From an uncultured Lachnospiraceae bacterium (lineage in GTDB: Bacteria > Bacillota > Clostridia > Lachnospirales > Lachnospiraceae), in NCBI GenBank assembly GCA_959022495.1, contig CAUEYX010000009.1:1-64000 (forward strand): a DNA stretch of 64,000 nucleotides, given 5' to 3'. The number at the start of each line of letters is the position of its first letter. Within the stretch, counting starts at the first letter, position 1. The notes beneath the pieces are model-generated. The model had not been told where the DNA came from. It saw only the letters and a list, made by a program, of their open reading frames with translations, and did not search any database. Of the stretch, positions 34,810 to 43,220 are shown in pieces. The position numbers and the translations under genes were made by a program.

Positions 34810-35211
34810 GTGAGCAAGAAAGAACAGATCATTGAAAAATTAAAAGAGAATGGCTGCCGCGTCACGAAACAGCGCCTCATGCTGATAGATATCATTTTGG
34901 AAAATGACTGCTCAAGCTGCAAGGAGATTTACTACAAGGCCGCGAAGTACGATGAAAAGATCGGGGTGGCGACTGTATACCGGATGATTAACGCTCTGGA
35001 GGAGATCGGGGCGATCAGCCGAAAGAATATGTATAAAGTAGAGTACTGTGAAGAATGTATGGCAGAGCGGGAAGGGTGCAGAATCGTTCTGGATGATAAT
35101 ACAACCTGCCATTTGTCGCCGGGAAACTGGAATAAGGTGGTACGTGAAGGGATGCGGCGCTGCGGCTATTTAAAAGATCAGAAGATTATGGATATACAGA
35201 TTAAAAAATAG
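34810..35211 (+). CDS. Cys-rich Fur-family regulator
   Basis: 133 aa. The Fur winged helix is clear: GCRVTKQRLMLIDIILEN, then KEIYYKAAKYDEKIGVATVYRMINALEEIGAI. The dimer domain is atypical: the usual His-rich HHDH regulatory site is missing, while Cys residues occur as CSSC, YCEEC, GC and TC (eight in total). It may sense a thiophilic metal or redox state instead of iron. GTG start at 34810 is preceded by GGGAGG. Within the feo locus it probably controls this operon or the ATPase. Confidence 0.8.
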   Translation: MSKKEQIIEKLKENGCRVTKQRLMLIDIILENDCSSCKEIYYKAAKYDEKIGVATVYRMINALEEIGAISRKNMYKVEYCEECMAEREGCRIVLDDNTTCHLSPGNWNKVVREGMRRCGYLKDQKIMDIQIKK

Positions 35212-35283
35212 GATTGCTATGATGTGACCATAAACAGATGTTTTACATATTATTAACAAAGGAAGTATTAGGAGGTACTTATT

Positions 35284-35592
35284 ATGTTAAGTGTTTCAAC
35301 AATGAAGAAGATCGGGCTGTTTGCAGGCGGCGTTCTGTTTGGCACAGCCGGTGTGAAGGTCCTTTCCAGCAGGGATGCCAAGAAGGTATATACAAACTGC
35401 ACGGCGGCGGCCTTGAGGGCAAAAGATTGTGTTATGAAGGCTGCTTCCACAGTGCAGGAAAACGCGGAGGACATTCTGGCGGAAGCTCAGCAGATCAATG
35501 AGCAGAGGGCAGCGGAGGAAGCCGCTCAGATTCAGGAAGATGCAGAGGCAGCGGATACAGGTGCAGATACTTCCAATGAAGAGAATGTATAA
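35284..35592 (+). CDS. DUF6110-like small membrane-associated protein
   Basis: 102 aa. An N-terminal hydrophobic segment GLFAGGVLFGTAGVKVL, then SSRDAKKVYTNCTAAALRAKDCVMKAASTVQENAEDIL and a long acidic, Ala/Glu-rich coiled tail. I recall this pattern as the DUF6110 family found beside metal P-type ATPases in clostridia; the name is unchecked. AGGAGG lies 7 nt before the ATG. The gene ends 6 bp before the ATPase start. Two Cys residues in the middle could bind metal. Function unknown. Confidence 0.7.
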   Translation: MLSVSTMKKIGLFAGGVLFGTAGVKVLSSRDAKKVYTNCTAAALRAKDCVMKAASTVQENAEDILAEAQQINEQRAAEEAAQIQEDAEAADTGADTSNEENV

Positions 35593-35598
35593 CAGGCT

Positions 35599-37689
35599 AT
35601 GAAATTTATTATTAAACATGAAATAAAAAACCGTCTCCGTATCCATCTTGTTCAGCCAAAGATGACTTGTACGGAGGCGGATATTCTTTGCTGGTTTCTT
35701 GAAAAACAGCCGAATGTGACAGATGTAAAAGTATATGAGCGCACCGCGGATGCGGTTATCCGTTATACCGGGGACCGGGAGGAGCTTTTGAGATCAGTCC
35801 GCGCTTTCCGTTATGAAAACGTGAATGTGCCTGAGCAGGTGCTGGACAGCTCGGGAAGAAAATTAAATTCTGCTTACAGGGAGAAAGTGATAGGGAAAAC
35901 GTTCCTGCATTACGGATGCAGATTTATAATTCCTTATCCCCTGCGCAGAGCATGGCTCACTGTGAAAGCGGCAGGGTATATCTGGAAAGGGCTTAAGTGT
36001 CTGGGAAAACGGAAAATCGAAGTTCCCGTGCTGGATGCGGCCGCAATCGGCATGTCTGTCCTGCGTGGTGATTTTAACACTGCAGGTTCCGTTATGTTCC
36101 TGCTCGGTATTGGAGAAATCCTGGAAGAATGGACCCACAAGAAGTCTGTGGGGGATCTCGCGCGCAGTATGTCTCTGAATATGAAAAAAGTATGGATGAA
36201 GAAAGGAGATCAGGAAATACTGGTGAATTCTTCGCAGATCCAGCAGGGGGATACTGTGATTGTACGCATGGGAAATGTGATTCCATTTGACGGACTGGTA
36301 TCCTCCGGGGATGGTATGGTAAATCAGGCGTCACTGACCGGGGAACCGCTGCCTGTGAGAAGAACAGCAGGGCAGTCTGTCTATGCGGGGACTGTTCTGG
36401 AAGAGGGAGAGCTGGAGATTACAGTAAAAGCGGTGTCCGGTTCAACAAGATTTGAAAAGATTGTTACAATGATTGAAGAATCTGAGAAATTGAAGTCCGC
36501 TCTGGAGAGCAGGGCGGAACATCTGGCGGACCGCCTTGTACCCTATACTCTTCTGGGAACAGGGGTTGTAGGTCTTGTGACCCGCAATGTCACAAAAGCG
36601 CTGTCCGTGCTCATGGTGGACTTTTCCTGCGCTCTGAAACTGTCGATGCCCATCGCCGTACTTTCCGCGATCCGTCAGGCCGGACAGAGCGGGATTACGG
36701 TCAAGGGCGGAAAGTACCTGGAGGCTGTGGCAGAGGCAGATACCATCGTATTTGATAAGACGGGCACTCTCACAAAGGCAAAACCCATCGTAAAAGAGGT
36801 CGTTGTGTTCGGAGATTACCCGGAAGATGAGGTCCTGCGTATCGCTGCCTGCCTGGAAGAACATTTCCCCCATTCTATGGCAAAAGCAGTGGTAAATGCC
36901 GCGAAGGAACGGAATCTTTATCATGAGGAAATGCACTCAAAGGTGGAATACGTGGTAGCTCACGGAATTTCCTCACATATTGAGGAGAAAAAGGTAGTAA
37001 TCGGCAGCAGCCATTTTGTATTTGAGGATGAAGGCTGCCGGATACGTCCGGAATATCAGGAGCGCTTTGATGCGCTGCCGCCGGAGTATTCTCATCTTTA
37101 TCTCGCGGTTGAGCAGGAGCTCGCCGCGGCCATCTGTATCGAGGACCCGCTGCGGGAGGAGGCTGGGGAAATGATACGCATGCTGAGAGAGGAAGGCATT
37201 TCCAAAATCGTGATGATGACAGGAGACTGTGAGAGAACCGCGGAATCGATCGCGAAGCGGGTCGGCGTAGACGAGTATTACTCAGAAGTTCTGCCGGAAG
37301 ACAAGGCAGGATTTGTGGAGAAGGAGAAGGATGCCGGAAGAAAAGTGATTATGATCGGAGACGGGATCAATGATTCCCCGGCTCTTTCGGCCGCGGATGC
37401 GGGGATAGCAGTCAGCGACGGCTCGGAGATCGCCAGGGAGATCGCTGACATTACAATCTCCGCGGAGGATCTTCGGGAGATTGTGGAACTGAAACGTCTG
37501 GCAGATGCTCTGATGAGGAGGATTCACAAAAATTACAGAGAGATTGCTGCTGTCAATACCGGATTGATCGTTTTTGGCGCAGGGGGAGTGATCCAGCCTG
37601 CCGTGTCGGCACTGCTTCACAATCTGTCGACATTGGTGATCAGCTTAAGGAGCATGGGAGATCTGATGACAGGGAAAGAACACGAGTGA
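35599..37689 (+). CDS. Heavy-metal P1B-type ATPase, non-CPC type
   Basis: 696 aa. N-terminal ~80 residues form an HMA-like domain without CxxC. Transmembrane helices follow, the actuator TGE at 248-250, phosphorylation Asp386 in DKTGTLT, and the hinge GDGINDSPALSAADAG. The transmembrane metal site normally reading CPC or SPC is replaced by DFSCALKLS (Ser343, Cys344), which lacks the usual proline. Substrate is therefore uncertain: not a typical Cu or Zn/Cd pump. Its place behind feoAB and a Cys-rich Fur suggests a role in iron or related metal balance, probably export. The ribosome binding site is weak and the gene starts 6 bp after the DUF6110-like gene. Confidence 0.88.
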   Translation: MKFIIKHEIKNRLRIHLVQPKMTCTEADILCWFLEKQPNVTDVKVYERTADAVIRYTGDREELLRSVRAFRYENVNVPEQVLDSSGRKLNSAYREKVIGKTFLHYGCRFIIPYPLRRAWLTVKAAGYIWKGLKCLGKRKIEVPVLDAAAIGMSVLRGDFNTAGSVMFLLGIGEILEEWTHKKSVGDLARSMSLNMKKVWMKKGDQEILVNSSQIQQGDTVIVRMGNVIPFDGLVSSGDGMVNQASLTGEPLPVRRTAGQSVYAGTVLEEGELEITVKAVSGSTRFEKIVTMIEESEKLKSALESRAEHLADRLVPYTLLGTGVVGLVTRNVTKALSVLMVDFSCALKLSMPIAVLSAIRQAGQSGITVKGGKYLEAVAEADTIVFDKTGTLTKAKPIVKEVVVFGDYPEDEVLRIAACLEEHFPHSMAKAVVNAAKERNLYHEEMHSKVEYVVAHGISSHIEEKKVVIGSSHFVFEDEGCRIRPEYQERFDALPPEYSHLYLAVEQELAAAICIEDPLREEAGEMIRMLREEGISKIVMMTGDCERTAESIAKRVGVDEYYSEVLPEDKAGFVEKEKDAGRKVIMIGDGINDSPALSAADAGIAVSDGSEIAREIADITISAEDLREIVELKRLADALMRRIHKNYREIAAVNTGLIVFGAGGVIQPAVSALLHNLSTLVISLRSMGDLMTGKEHE

Positions 37690-37706
37690 TAGAGTGATAT
37701 AAATGG

Positions 37707-37738
37707 GCGCCGCCTTGGGAATGAGACCAGGGCGGCGC
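37707..37738. terminator. GC-rich hairpin between convergent operons
   Basis: GCGCCGCC and GGCGGCGC form a perfect 8-bp stem, extended by TTGG/CCAG. T tracts are poor on both strands, but its place between convergent operons supports termination. Confidence 0.5.
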
Positions 37739-37778
37739 TTCACGTGTGATTATAATATTGTAAATGTATTTGTATCTT

Positions 37779-38423
37779 TTAAGAATATTTTCTCTTATAA
37801 ATTCCGATCGATGCAAAACAGCTGAGCGCCACTGTCACGGCTCCCGCTGCCAGAAGCCCGAAAACCAGCAATGGACTGCAGTTTAAGAAAATTTCAATGC
37901 CGTATAATGAACGGAGCGCTCCGAATAAAGCTCCGATCATACTTACTATAACAATAAAAAAGATTGTTCCCCATCGTTTCCCAAGCAGGAAATAACCAAT
38001 GTATATCACGGAGAGGCAGAGCAGGGACACACTGAGCCCGATTCCCCACATGCGCGCAGCTTCTGCCAGGCGGACTGTGTGGTGGATATATACCTGTACC
38101 ATGGTGCATATCAAGGCGATGAGATTGGAGGCAAGAATAAAAATAAGCCCCAGCAGGTATTTCGAGAGGACAATCTCTGCTTTCGTAACGGGAAACGTGA
38201 TCATAAGCTTATTAAAATTGGCGGCTTCCTCCTGTTCCGTAGAAGATTCGACAGCGCAGGCCCCCAAAAGAGGCGTGATCACTCCGATAAACAAGGTATA
38301 ATACTCCGCGGACCGGAATAGAAGTCCCGCCGGAAGGATAATCAGGGCGGCAAATACGAAGGAAGCCGCGTTTTTGGGAATGCAGAAATTGTCATATAGG
38401 TCTTTAAGCATGATTCCTTTCAT
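37779..38423 (-). CDS. ABC-2 type permease (second exporter of the GntR operon)
   Basis: 214 aa with six hydrophobic helices. The start MKGIMLKDLYDNF is the typical cytoplasmic lead-in of ABC-2 permeases of the YtrC/BcrB-like group. The start overlaps the ATPase stop by 4 bp. It is the last gene of a five-gene minus-strand operon. Partner: ATPase 38420-39283. Confidence 0.85.
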   Translation of the reverse strand: MKGIMLKDLYDNFCIPKNAASFVFAALIILPAGLLFRSAEYYTLFIGVITPLLGACAVESSTEQEEAANFNKLMITFPVTKAEIVLSKYLLGLIFILASNLIALICTMVQVYIHHTVRLAEAARMWGIGLSVSLLCLSVIYIGYFLLGKRWGTIFFIVIVSMIGALFGALRSLYGIEIFLNCSPLLVFGLLAAGAVTVALSCFASIGIYKRKYS

Positions 38424-39283
38424 CGTGTCTTTTCTCCTTTTACATAAAACAGCATAATATCTTCGACGGACGCGTTTTCCACGGGAACGTCGGGGAAGGT
38501 CTTCTTTATTTTCTGCCTGTTGTGAACCAGCACCCTGTAATTGTAAGTTTCTTTCCGGTACGCCGCGATGTCGTCCGGGTTCAGGGCATCAAAAAGACGC
38601 CGGCCGCAGGTGATGATCCCGAAGTCATTGCGGAGCTCGTCATATGTACGGACAAAGAGCAGTTTTCCCTCATGGATATATGCGATATAGTCCGCGATTT
38701 TGTCAAGATCACTGGTGATATGGGAAGAGATCAGTACTGCCCGGTCTTCATCTTCTGTAAATTCGCGCAGGATATCCAGAATCTCCTCACGGACAACAGG
38801 GTCCAGCCCGCTGGAAGCTTCATCCAGGATAAGAAGCTTCGGGCTGTGGCTCAAAGCGACGGCAAATTCTACTTTGACCCGCATCCCGGTAGATAATTTC
38901 TTAAGACGTTTTTTCTCCGGAAGCCCAAAGCGCTTTAAAAGCTGGAGATATTTCTCCTGATCCCAGTTTTTGTACATTTTAGAAAGCATTTTTCCCGCGA
39001 AAAGCGGGGTAAAACTCAAATCAAGATGAGAATCACTGAAAATAACGGCGATATCCTGTTTGATCAGCTTTTCCTTGGTCTTCAGATCATGTCCGAGAAT
39101 ATGGAGCTGGTCATACTGTGCTTCCACAACATTGAGAAGGGAGTTGATAAATGTGGATTTGCCGGCTCCGTTCTCACCGATCAGTCCCATGACAGTGCCG
39201 CAGGGCAGACTGAGAGAAATATTGTCCAGGGTGAAATCTTTGTATGTCTTTGTCAGGTTTTTTACCTGTATTGCATAATCCAT
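38420..39283 (-). CDS. ABC transporter ATP-binding protein
   Basis: 287 aa. Walker A GENGAGKST (about 36-44), signature LSTGMRVKV, Walker B LLILDEASSGLDP and ISSH switch. Ala replaces Pro after the catalytic Glu, common in YtrB-like ATPases. It starts 3 bp after the GntR stop and overlaps the permease start, so it is tightly coupled to both. Confidence 0.9.
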   Translation of the reverse strand: MDYAIQVKNLTKTYKDFTLDNISLSLPCGTVMGLIGENGAGKSTFINSLLNVVEAQYDQLHILGHDLKTKEKLIKQDIAVIFSDSHLDLSFTPLFAGKMLSKMYKNWDQEKYLQLLKRFGLPEKKRLKKLSTGMRVKVEFAVALSHSPKLLILDEASSGLDPVVREEILDILREFTEDEDRAVLISSHITSDLDKIADYIAYIHEGKLLFVRTYDELRNDFGIITCGRRLFDALNPDDIAAYRKETYNYRVLVHNRQKIKKTFPDVPVENASVEDIMLFYVKGEKTR

Positions 39284-39286
39284 ATG

Positions 39287-39661
39287 TCAATCCTCCGTAT
39301 ATACCACTTTCAGTGTATTGATAAGCTCCTCCAGGGAAAGCCCGTTCTCTCTTCCAAGCACAGCGGCGTCTGAGAGAAGCTTTTCGATCCTGCGCAGATT
39401 CTCTTCCCGGATGAAATCCTGGTTCTGCGCCGAGACAAAGGTCCCTTTGGCGGGAACGGTAAGGATGAATCCGTCTTTCTGCAGATCGTCATAGGCCCGC
39501 TGGGTCGTGATAACGCTTACATGAAGATCTTTGGCGAGCCTGCGCATGGAAGGCATCGGCTCGCCCGGTTTCAGTTCTCCTTTCATGATCATTTCTTTGA
39601 TCTGTGAAGTGATCTGCTCATAGATCGGACGGTCGCTTGCGTTACTTAAAATAATTTCCAT
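39287..39661 (-). CDS. GntR-family regulator, YtrA type
   Basis: 124 aa. A GntR winged helix (PIYEQITSQIKEMIMKGELKPGEPMPSMRRLAKDL) with the short YtrA-type C-terminal helix pair in place of a large ligand domain. YtrA regulators repress the ABC operon they are encoded in and respond to cell-envelope stress or peptide antibiotics. It lies between two ABC pairs in the same operon; the CTGTACT dyad at the operon promoter is the probable binding site. Confidence 0.92.
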   Translation of the reverse strand: MEIILSNASDRPIYEQITSQIKEMIMKGELKPGEPMPSMRRLAKDLHVSVITTQRAYDDLQKDGFILTVPAKGTFVSAQNQDFIREENLRRIEKLLSDAAVLGRENGLSLEELINTLKVVYTED

Positions 39662-39687
39662 ATATTCACCTCAAATTGTCCGCCTGC

Positions 39688-40479
39688 TTACCGCTCAAAA
39701 CCATTTTTCCTGTAGAGGATAAGGAAGAGGATAACGGCGAGAAGGAATTCGGCGGCAAGCACCACAATCCCTTTCGCCTCCACAGCCGGCATGCCGCTGT
39801 TGATATTGGATACTGCGTCCATGACAATCCCCGTAAACAGAAAGCCGGAGATCTGTTCTAGCGTATCGCTGAAACCGCTGAGCATTGGGATCATCATCAG
39901 GATGAGCACTGCCGGGGTTACGATTGTACTGGCAGATACCTGGGTCCTGGCGTAGATACCGAAGATCATGCCGATCACTGCGCTGATGGCGGCGCACAGC
40001 GTGGTAACCGCGAGATATGCGCCCCACTGCGGCGCGGTCATGCTGAATTGAGCGGCCAGTACGCAGACCGCATTGACAGCCGTGGACATAAGGACTACAG
40101 GAATGAGACTTCCGAGGAAAAATTCCAGTCCGTTTACGGAAGAGGTCATCAGAGTGCGGAGAGTGTTTTTCTCTTTTTCTTCCGCAAGGGCAGCAGCGGT
40201 GCAGTAAACCCCTTCCATCAAGATATTCATAAGAACGCCCATAGCGAGGGCATAAGCGCTCATATCGAATTCTCCCTCTGTGGCTGCCCCGTAAATTGCT
40301 TTCATGAGGAAAGTAAAGCCGATCGAAAAGATGGGCATAATAATAAAATTTTTGCTGAACAGCGCCCGGCCCTTTACCTCCATGATTGCGGAAAGTTTGC
40401 GCAGGTGCACAGGCCTTAAGCGCAGTGTCCTAGTTTCTGTCATCGTTTTTGACGCTGTGTTTTTCTTTGTTGTTTTCAT
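39688..40479 (-). CDS. ABC transporter permease (first exporter of the GntR operon)
   Basis: 263 aa. A basic cytoplasmic N-terminus of ~40 residues (MKTTKKNTASKTM) precedes about six hydrophobic helices, with the EEKEKNTLRTLMTSS signature common to NatB/ABC-2 permeases. Its start overlaps the ATPase stop by 4 bp. The GntR gene follows 26 bp later. Confidence 0.85.
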   Translation of the reverse strand: MKTTKKNTASKTMTETRTLRLRPVHLRKLSAIMEVKGRALFSKNFIIMPIFSIGFTFLMKAIYGAATEGEFDMSAYALAMGVLMNILMEGVYCTAAALAEEKEKNTLRTLMTSSVNGLEFFLGSLIPVVLMSTAVNAVCVLAAQFSMTAPQWGAYLAVTTLCAAISAVIGMIFGIYARTQVSASTIVTPAVLILMMIPMLSGFSDTLEQISGFLFTGIVMDAVSNINSGMPAVEAKGIVVLAAEFLLAVILFLILYRKNGFER

Positions 40480-41327
40480 TGTAATTCCCTCCCTGTCACT
40501 TCTAAGAATACGGTCTCCAGCGTAGGTTCACAGGAGTGGATCGTCTCTATCTGCTCATTTCTCATCCAAAGCGCGATCTGTTCAGCTGTCTTGGGGCTCT
40601 GCTTCAGAAAATGTTTCGTGCCGTCTGTGAGCTGTACTTTGTATTTCTTCACTTTGTTGTATTTCAGGCAGATTTCCTGCGGGGTGCCGTATTCCACGAT
40701 AACCCCCTCATTTAAGAGCGCTACATGGCCGCACAGCTTTGCCGCCTCCTCCATGTTGTGTGTGGTGAGAAAGATGGACATGCCCTCATCTTTTAATTCC
40801 ATCAGCATCTTATGTACTTCGAGCGCGGTGGACGGGTCAAGTCCGCTGGTCGGCTCGTCGAGGAAAAGGATTTTCGGTTTGTGAAGGACTGCCCTGGCGA
40901 GGATAAGTCGCTGCGTCTGACCCTTGGAGAGCTTGGAAGCCGGCTTTCTGCGGTGCTCGTAAAGACCGATCCGTTCCAATAAAGGATCAATATCTTGCAG
41001 CGGCACATTCAGAAGACGGGCAAAATATTTCAGATTATCGTAAACGCTCATCCTTTCGTACACACCGCTTACATCAGTGACAATGCCGATCTGTTCATAG
41101 ATGGTTTCGTCTATTTTATCGCAGGGAATTCCTAAAACTTCAGCCTCACCTGAGGTGGGGCGCAGCTGTCCTGTCAGGATCTTGATGGTAGTTGTCTTGC
41201 CCGCGCCGCTGGGGCCTAAAAATCCAAGGATCTCTCCCTTTTGAAGTTCTGCATTGACATCTTTTAATACGAAATCTTTGTTGAATTTCTTAGATAGGTG
41301 ACGGATGGATATATAATGCTGATTCAT
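40476..41327 (-). CDS. ABC transporter ATP-binding protein
   Basis: 283 aa. Walker A GPSGAGKTT, signature LSKGQTQRL, Walker B ILFLDEPTSGLDP and H-switch LTTHNM intact; the C-terminal ~70 residues are a variable domain. ATG 41327 has AAAGGAGTG upstream; the longer frame runs into the promoter. First gene of the operon, directly behind the operator-like dyad. Confidence 0.92.
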   Translation of the reverse strand: MNQHYISIRHLSKKFNKDFVLKDVNAELQKGEILGFLGPSGAGKTTTIKILTGQLRPTSGEAEVLGIPCDKIDETIYEQIGIVTDVSGVYERMSVYDNLKYFARLLNVPLQDIDPLLERIGLYEHRRKPASKLSKGQTQRLILARAVLHKPKILFLDEPTSGLDPSTALEVHKMLMELKDEGMSIFLTTHNMEEAAKLCGHVALLNEGVIVEYGTPQEICLKYNKVKKYKVQLTDGTKHFLKQSPKTAEQIALWMRNEQIETIHSCEPTLETVFLEVTGRELQ

Positions 41328-41349
41328 TTGATTCACTCCTTTGTCATTA

Positions 41350-41399
41350 CTGTACTTATATGATGAGTACAGATTAACATAAACTGTTATGACTGTCAA
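41350..41399 (-). promoter_or_regulatory. Promoter and GntR operator of the dual ABC operon
   Basis: On the minus strand TTGACA (41399-41394) and TAATCT (41376-41371) are 17 bp apart. The dyad CTGTACT-N9-AGTACAG (41350-41372), with perfect 7-bp arms, overlaps the -10 box and transcription start. Its form suits YtrA-type GntR repressors. Confidence 0.7.
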
Positions 41400-41566
41400 T
41401 ATATAATATATACAGATTGAAAATAGAGAACACTTTTATGGGCTGTATAGAAAAGAGGACAGCAAGGCATCCTAACTTACAGAGAAAGAAATCACAGGTA
41501 AATAGAACATAGCCAGAAAGGAAGAAAATTGACTGTGAAGCAGAAAAAGGCAGGGGGGCACGGTGT

Positions 41567-43206
41567 ATGAGAAAACTGTATCAGAGACTGGCTCTCATTC
41601 TTGGATCGGCTTCGGTCCTAATCGTGCTGATCTTCACTGTCAGTCTATATGAGCGGAGCCGCGCGGAAAATGGAAATTACCTGAACCAGCTTTTGGACAG
41701 TGTGGAAATGAATATTGAGCATGCATCGGCTGATTATGAAGAACGTCTGGAGTTCCTCAAACAGGATTACCTGAAGCGTGCCTGGGCTGTAGAGTATATT
41801 ATATCTTCGGATTCTGCCATGATTTCCGGGGAGGAGCTTAGCATATTAAAACAGCTGATGGAGGTCAGAAATATCTCAGTAATCGGGCGCTCAGGGGAGA
41901 TCCTTCTGAGTACGGACGACAGGGCGGGAACAGAGTATGAAGGGCGGGAAGAGCTGGAGGCCTTGAGAACTTCTTCTGTGGCCTACGCCCATCATGTGGC
42001 GGTGAATGTCCCGGATGATGAAGAAGGAAATCCATTCTTTTATGTAGTTGTGGCATCAGATTCTGAGAAGATCGCCGCGGTCAGAGTAGACGCGGATGCA
42101 TCAAAACTGGATCTTATGAATGAAAGGACTCTGATCCGGTCCATTCTCAGGCAGGCTACGACAGAGTATAGCACCGGCATCCTTGCCGTGGAAAAAGAGA
42201 GCGGGGAAGCTGTGGGAATTACGAAGAATAATGCGCAGCAGTTTCATCTGCCGGGGATAGAGACCGGGCAGGAACTCCTGGGGGTCCTGGAATCTCTTAC
42301 AGATGGGAAGGAGGCAGTGCTCCGCGTAAATGGGACATACCAGAGAGTCATAGCGCGGGACACCGGAGGGATTTACCTGGTTGCTTTCTCTGCTCTGGAT
42401 ACCGTATTTCAGAATATGGCATGGTCGTTTGCGGAAGGCCTGTTCGGCATAGGGGCTGTCAGCGTCTCGGCAGTTCTTTTGGTGCGTTACTATCTGAAAA
42501 AGTATTTATTCCAGTATTTTGAGACCGTGAAAGAAGGAATCCGGAAGATTCTGGATGGCGCGTCTGTCTCTGCGGCCGCGGACACAGAGATACCGGAGGT
42601 ACGGACATTGATAGAGGCCGTACTGGAGCTGGAGAAGGGCTATCTGGATAAAACCGAAGGCATCCATCAGATGGAGGACGCATTATCTCAGGCGCGCACG
42701 GAGGCTGAATATGATAAGCTGACCGGGCTGTACAACCGCAGAGGCATGGAAAATCAAGCAGAATTATTTTTGAAAAAGGATGATCCTGCGGGAGTGTTTG
42801 TCCTTTTCGACTTGGATAATTTTAAAAAGATCAATGATTTCGAAGGGCATCCTGAAGGGGACCGGGTGCTGGAGAGGTTTGCCGAGTGCCTGGTCCGGTG
42901 CCCCAGAAGCGTCTGGAAGAGATCTTCTGCCTGGTTATGTCCAAAGTAAGGGAAGAACTGGGCATATACTATGAGAAGTACGGAGCGTCAGTCAGCATCG
43001 GAGCAGTCCCCATAGACGGCAGAATCCGGTCATACAGCAGGCTGTATAAATGTGCGGACACCGCTCTCTATATCGCCAAATATCTGGGAAAAGACCGGTA
43101 TTATATCAACACAGAAAAAATATCCTGCATGAAGAGGGAGTGCGTCGGATGCCGGGCGGATTGTCCGCGAAGCCGGCTGTTGGATCTGAAAACCGGGGAA
43201 AAGTAA
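41567..43206 (+). pseudogene. Diguanylate cyclase pseudogene lacking the GGDEF signature
   Basis: From 41567 the frame gives two transmembrane helices (about 7-28 and 285-305) flanking an external Cache/PAS-like sensor, a coiled linker and the start of a GGDEF domain (DKLTGLYNRRGM, VLFDLDNFKKINDFEGHPEGD). The frame is lost near 42900 and stops at 42949. The domain resumes in another frame: LEEIFCLVMSKVREEL, then GASVSIGAVP and YKCADTALYIAKYLGKDRYY, ending at 43206. The intervening ~30-40 residues with the GGDEF active site are absent, so a deletion of about 100 bp removed catalysis and shifted the frame. A ribosome binding site (GGGGGG) before the ATG remains. Confidence 0.85.
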
Positions 43207-43220
43207 CGGAGAATATCAGT

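Noticed and set aside
41400..41566. Possible c-di-GMP riboswitch before the cyclase pseudogene
   Set aside because: No GEMM-type conserved segments are seen; the region is plain A-rich leader sequence.
42886..43206. Second half of the cyclase as an independent gene
   Set aside because: It has no ribosome binding site and continues the GGDEF domain of the preceding frame, so it is part of one pseudogene.
43050..43220. Longer N-terminus for the GT2-GtrA protein
   Set aside because: It overlaps the cyclase remnant in another frame, has no ribosome binding site and adds no conserved residues; the GTG at 43221 fits the family.
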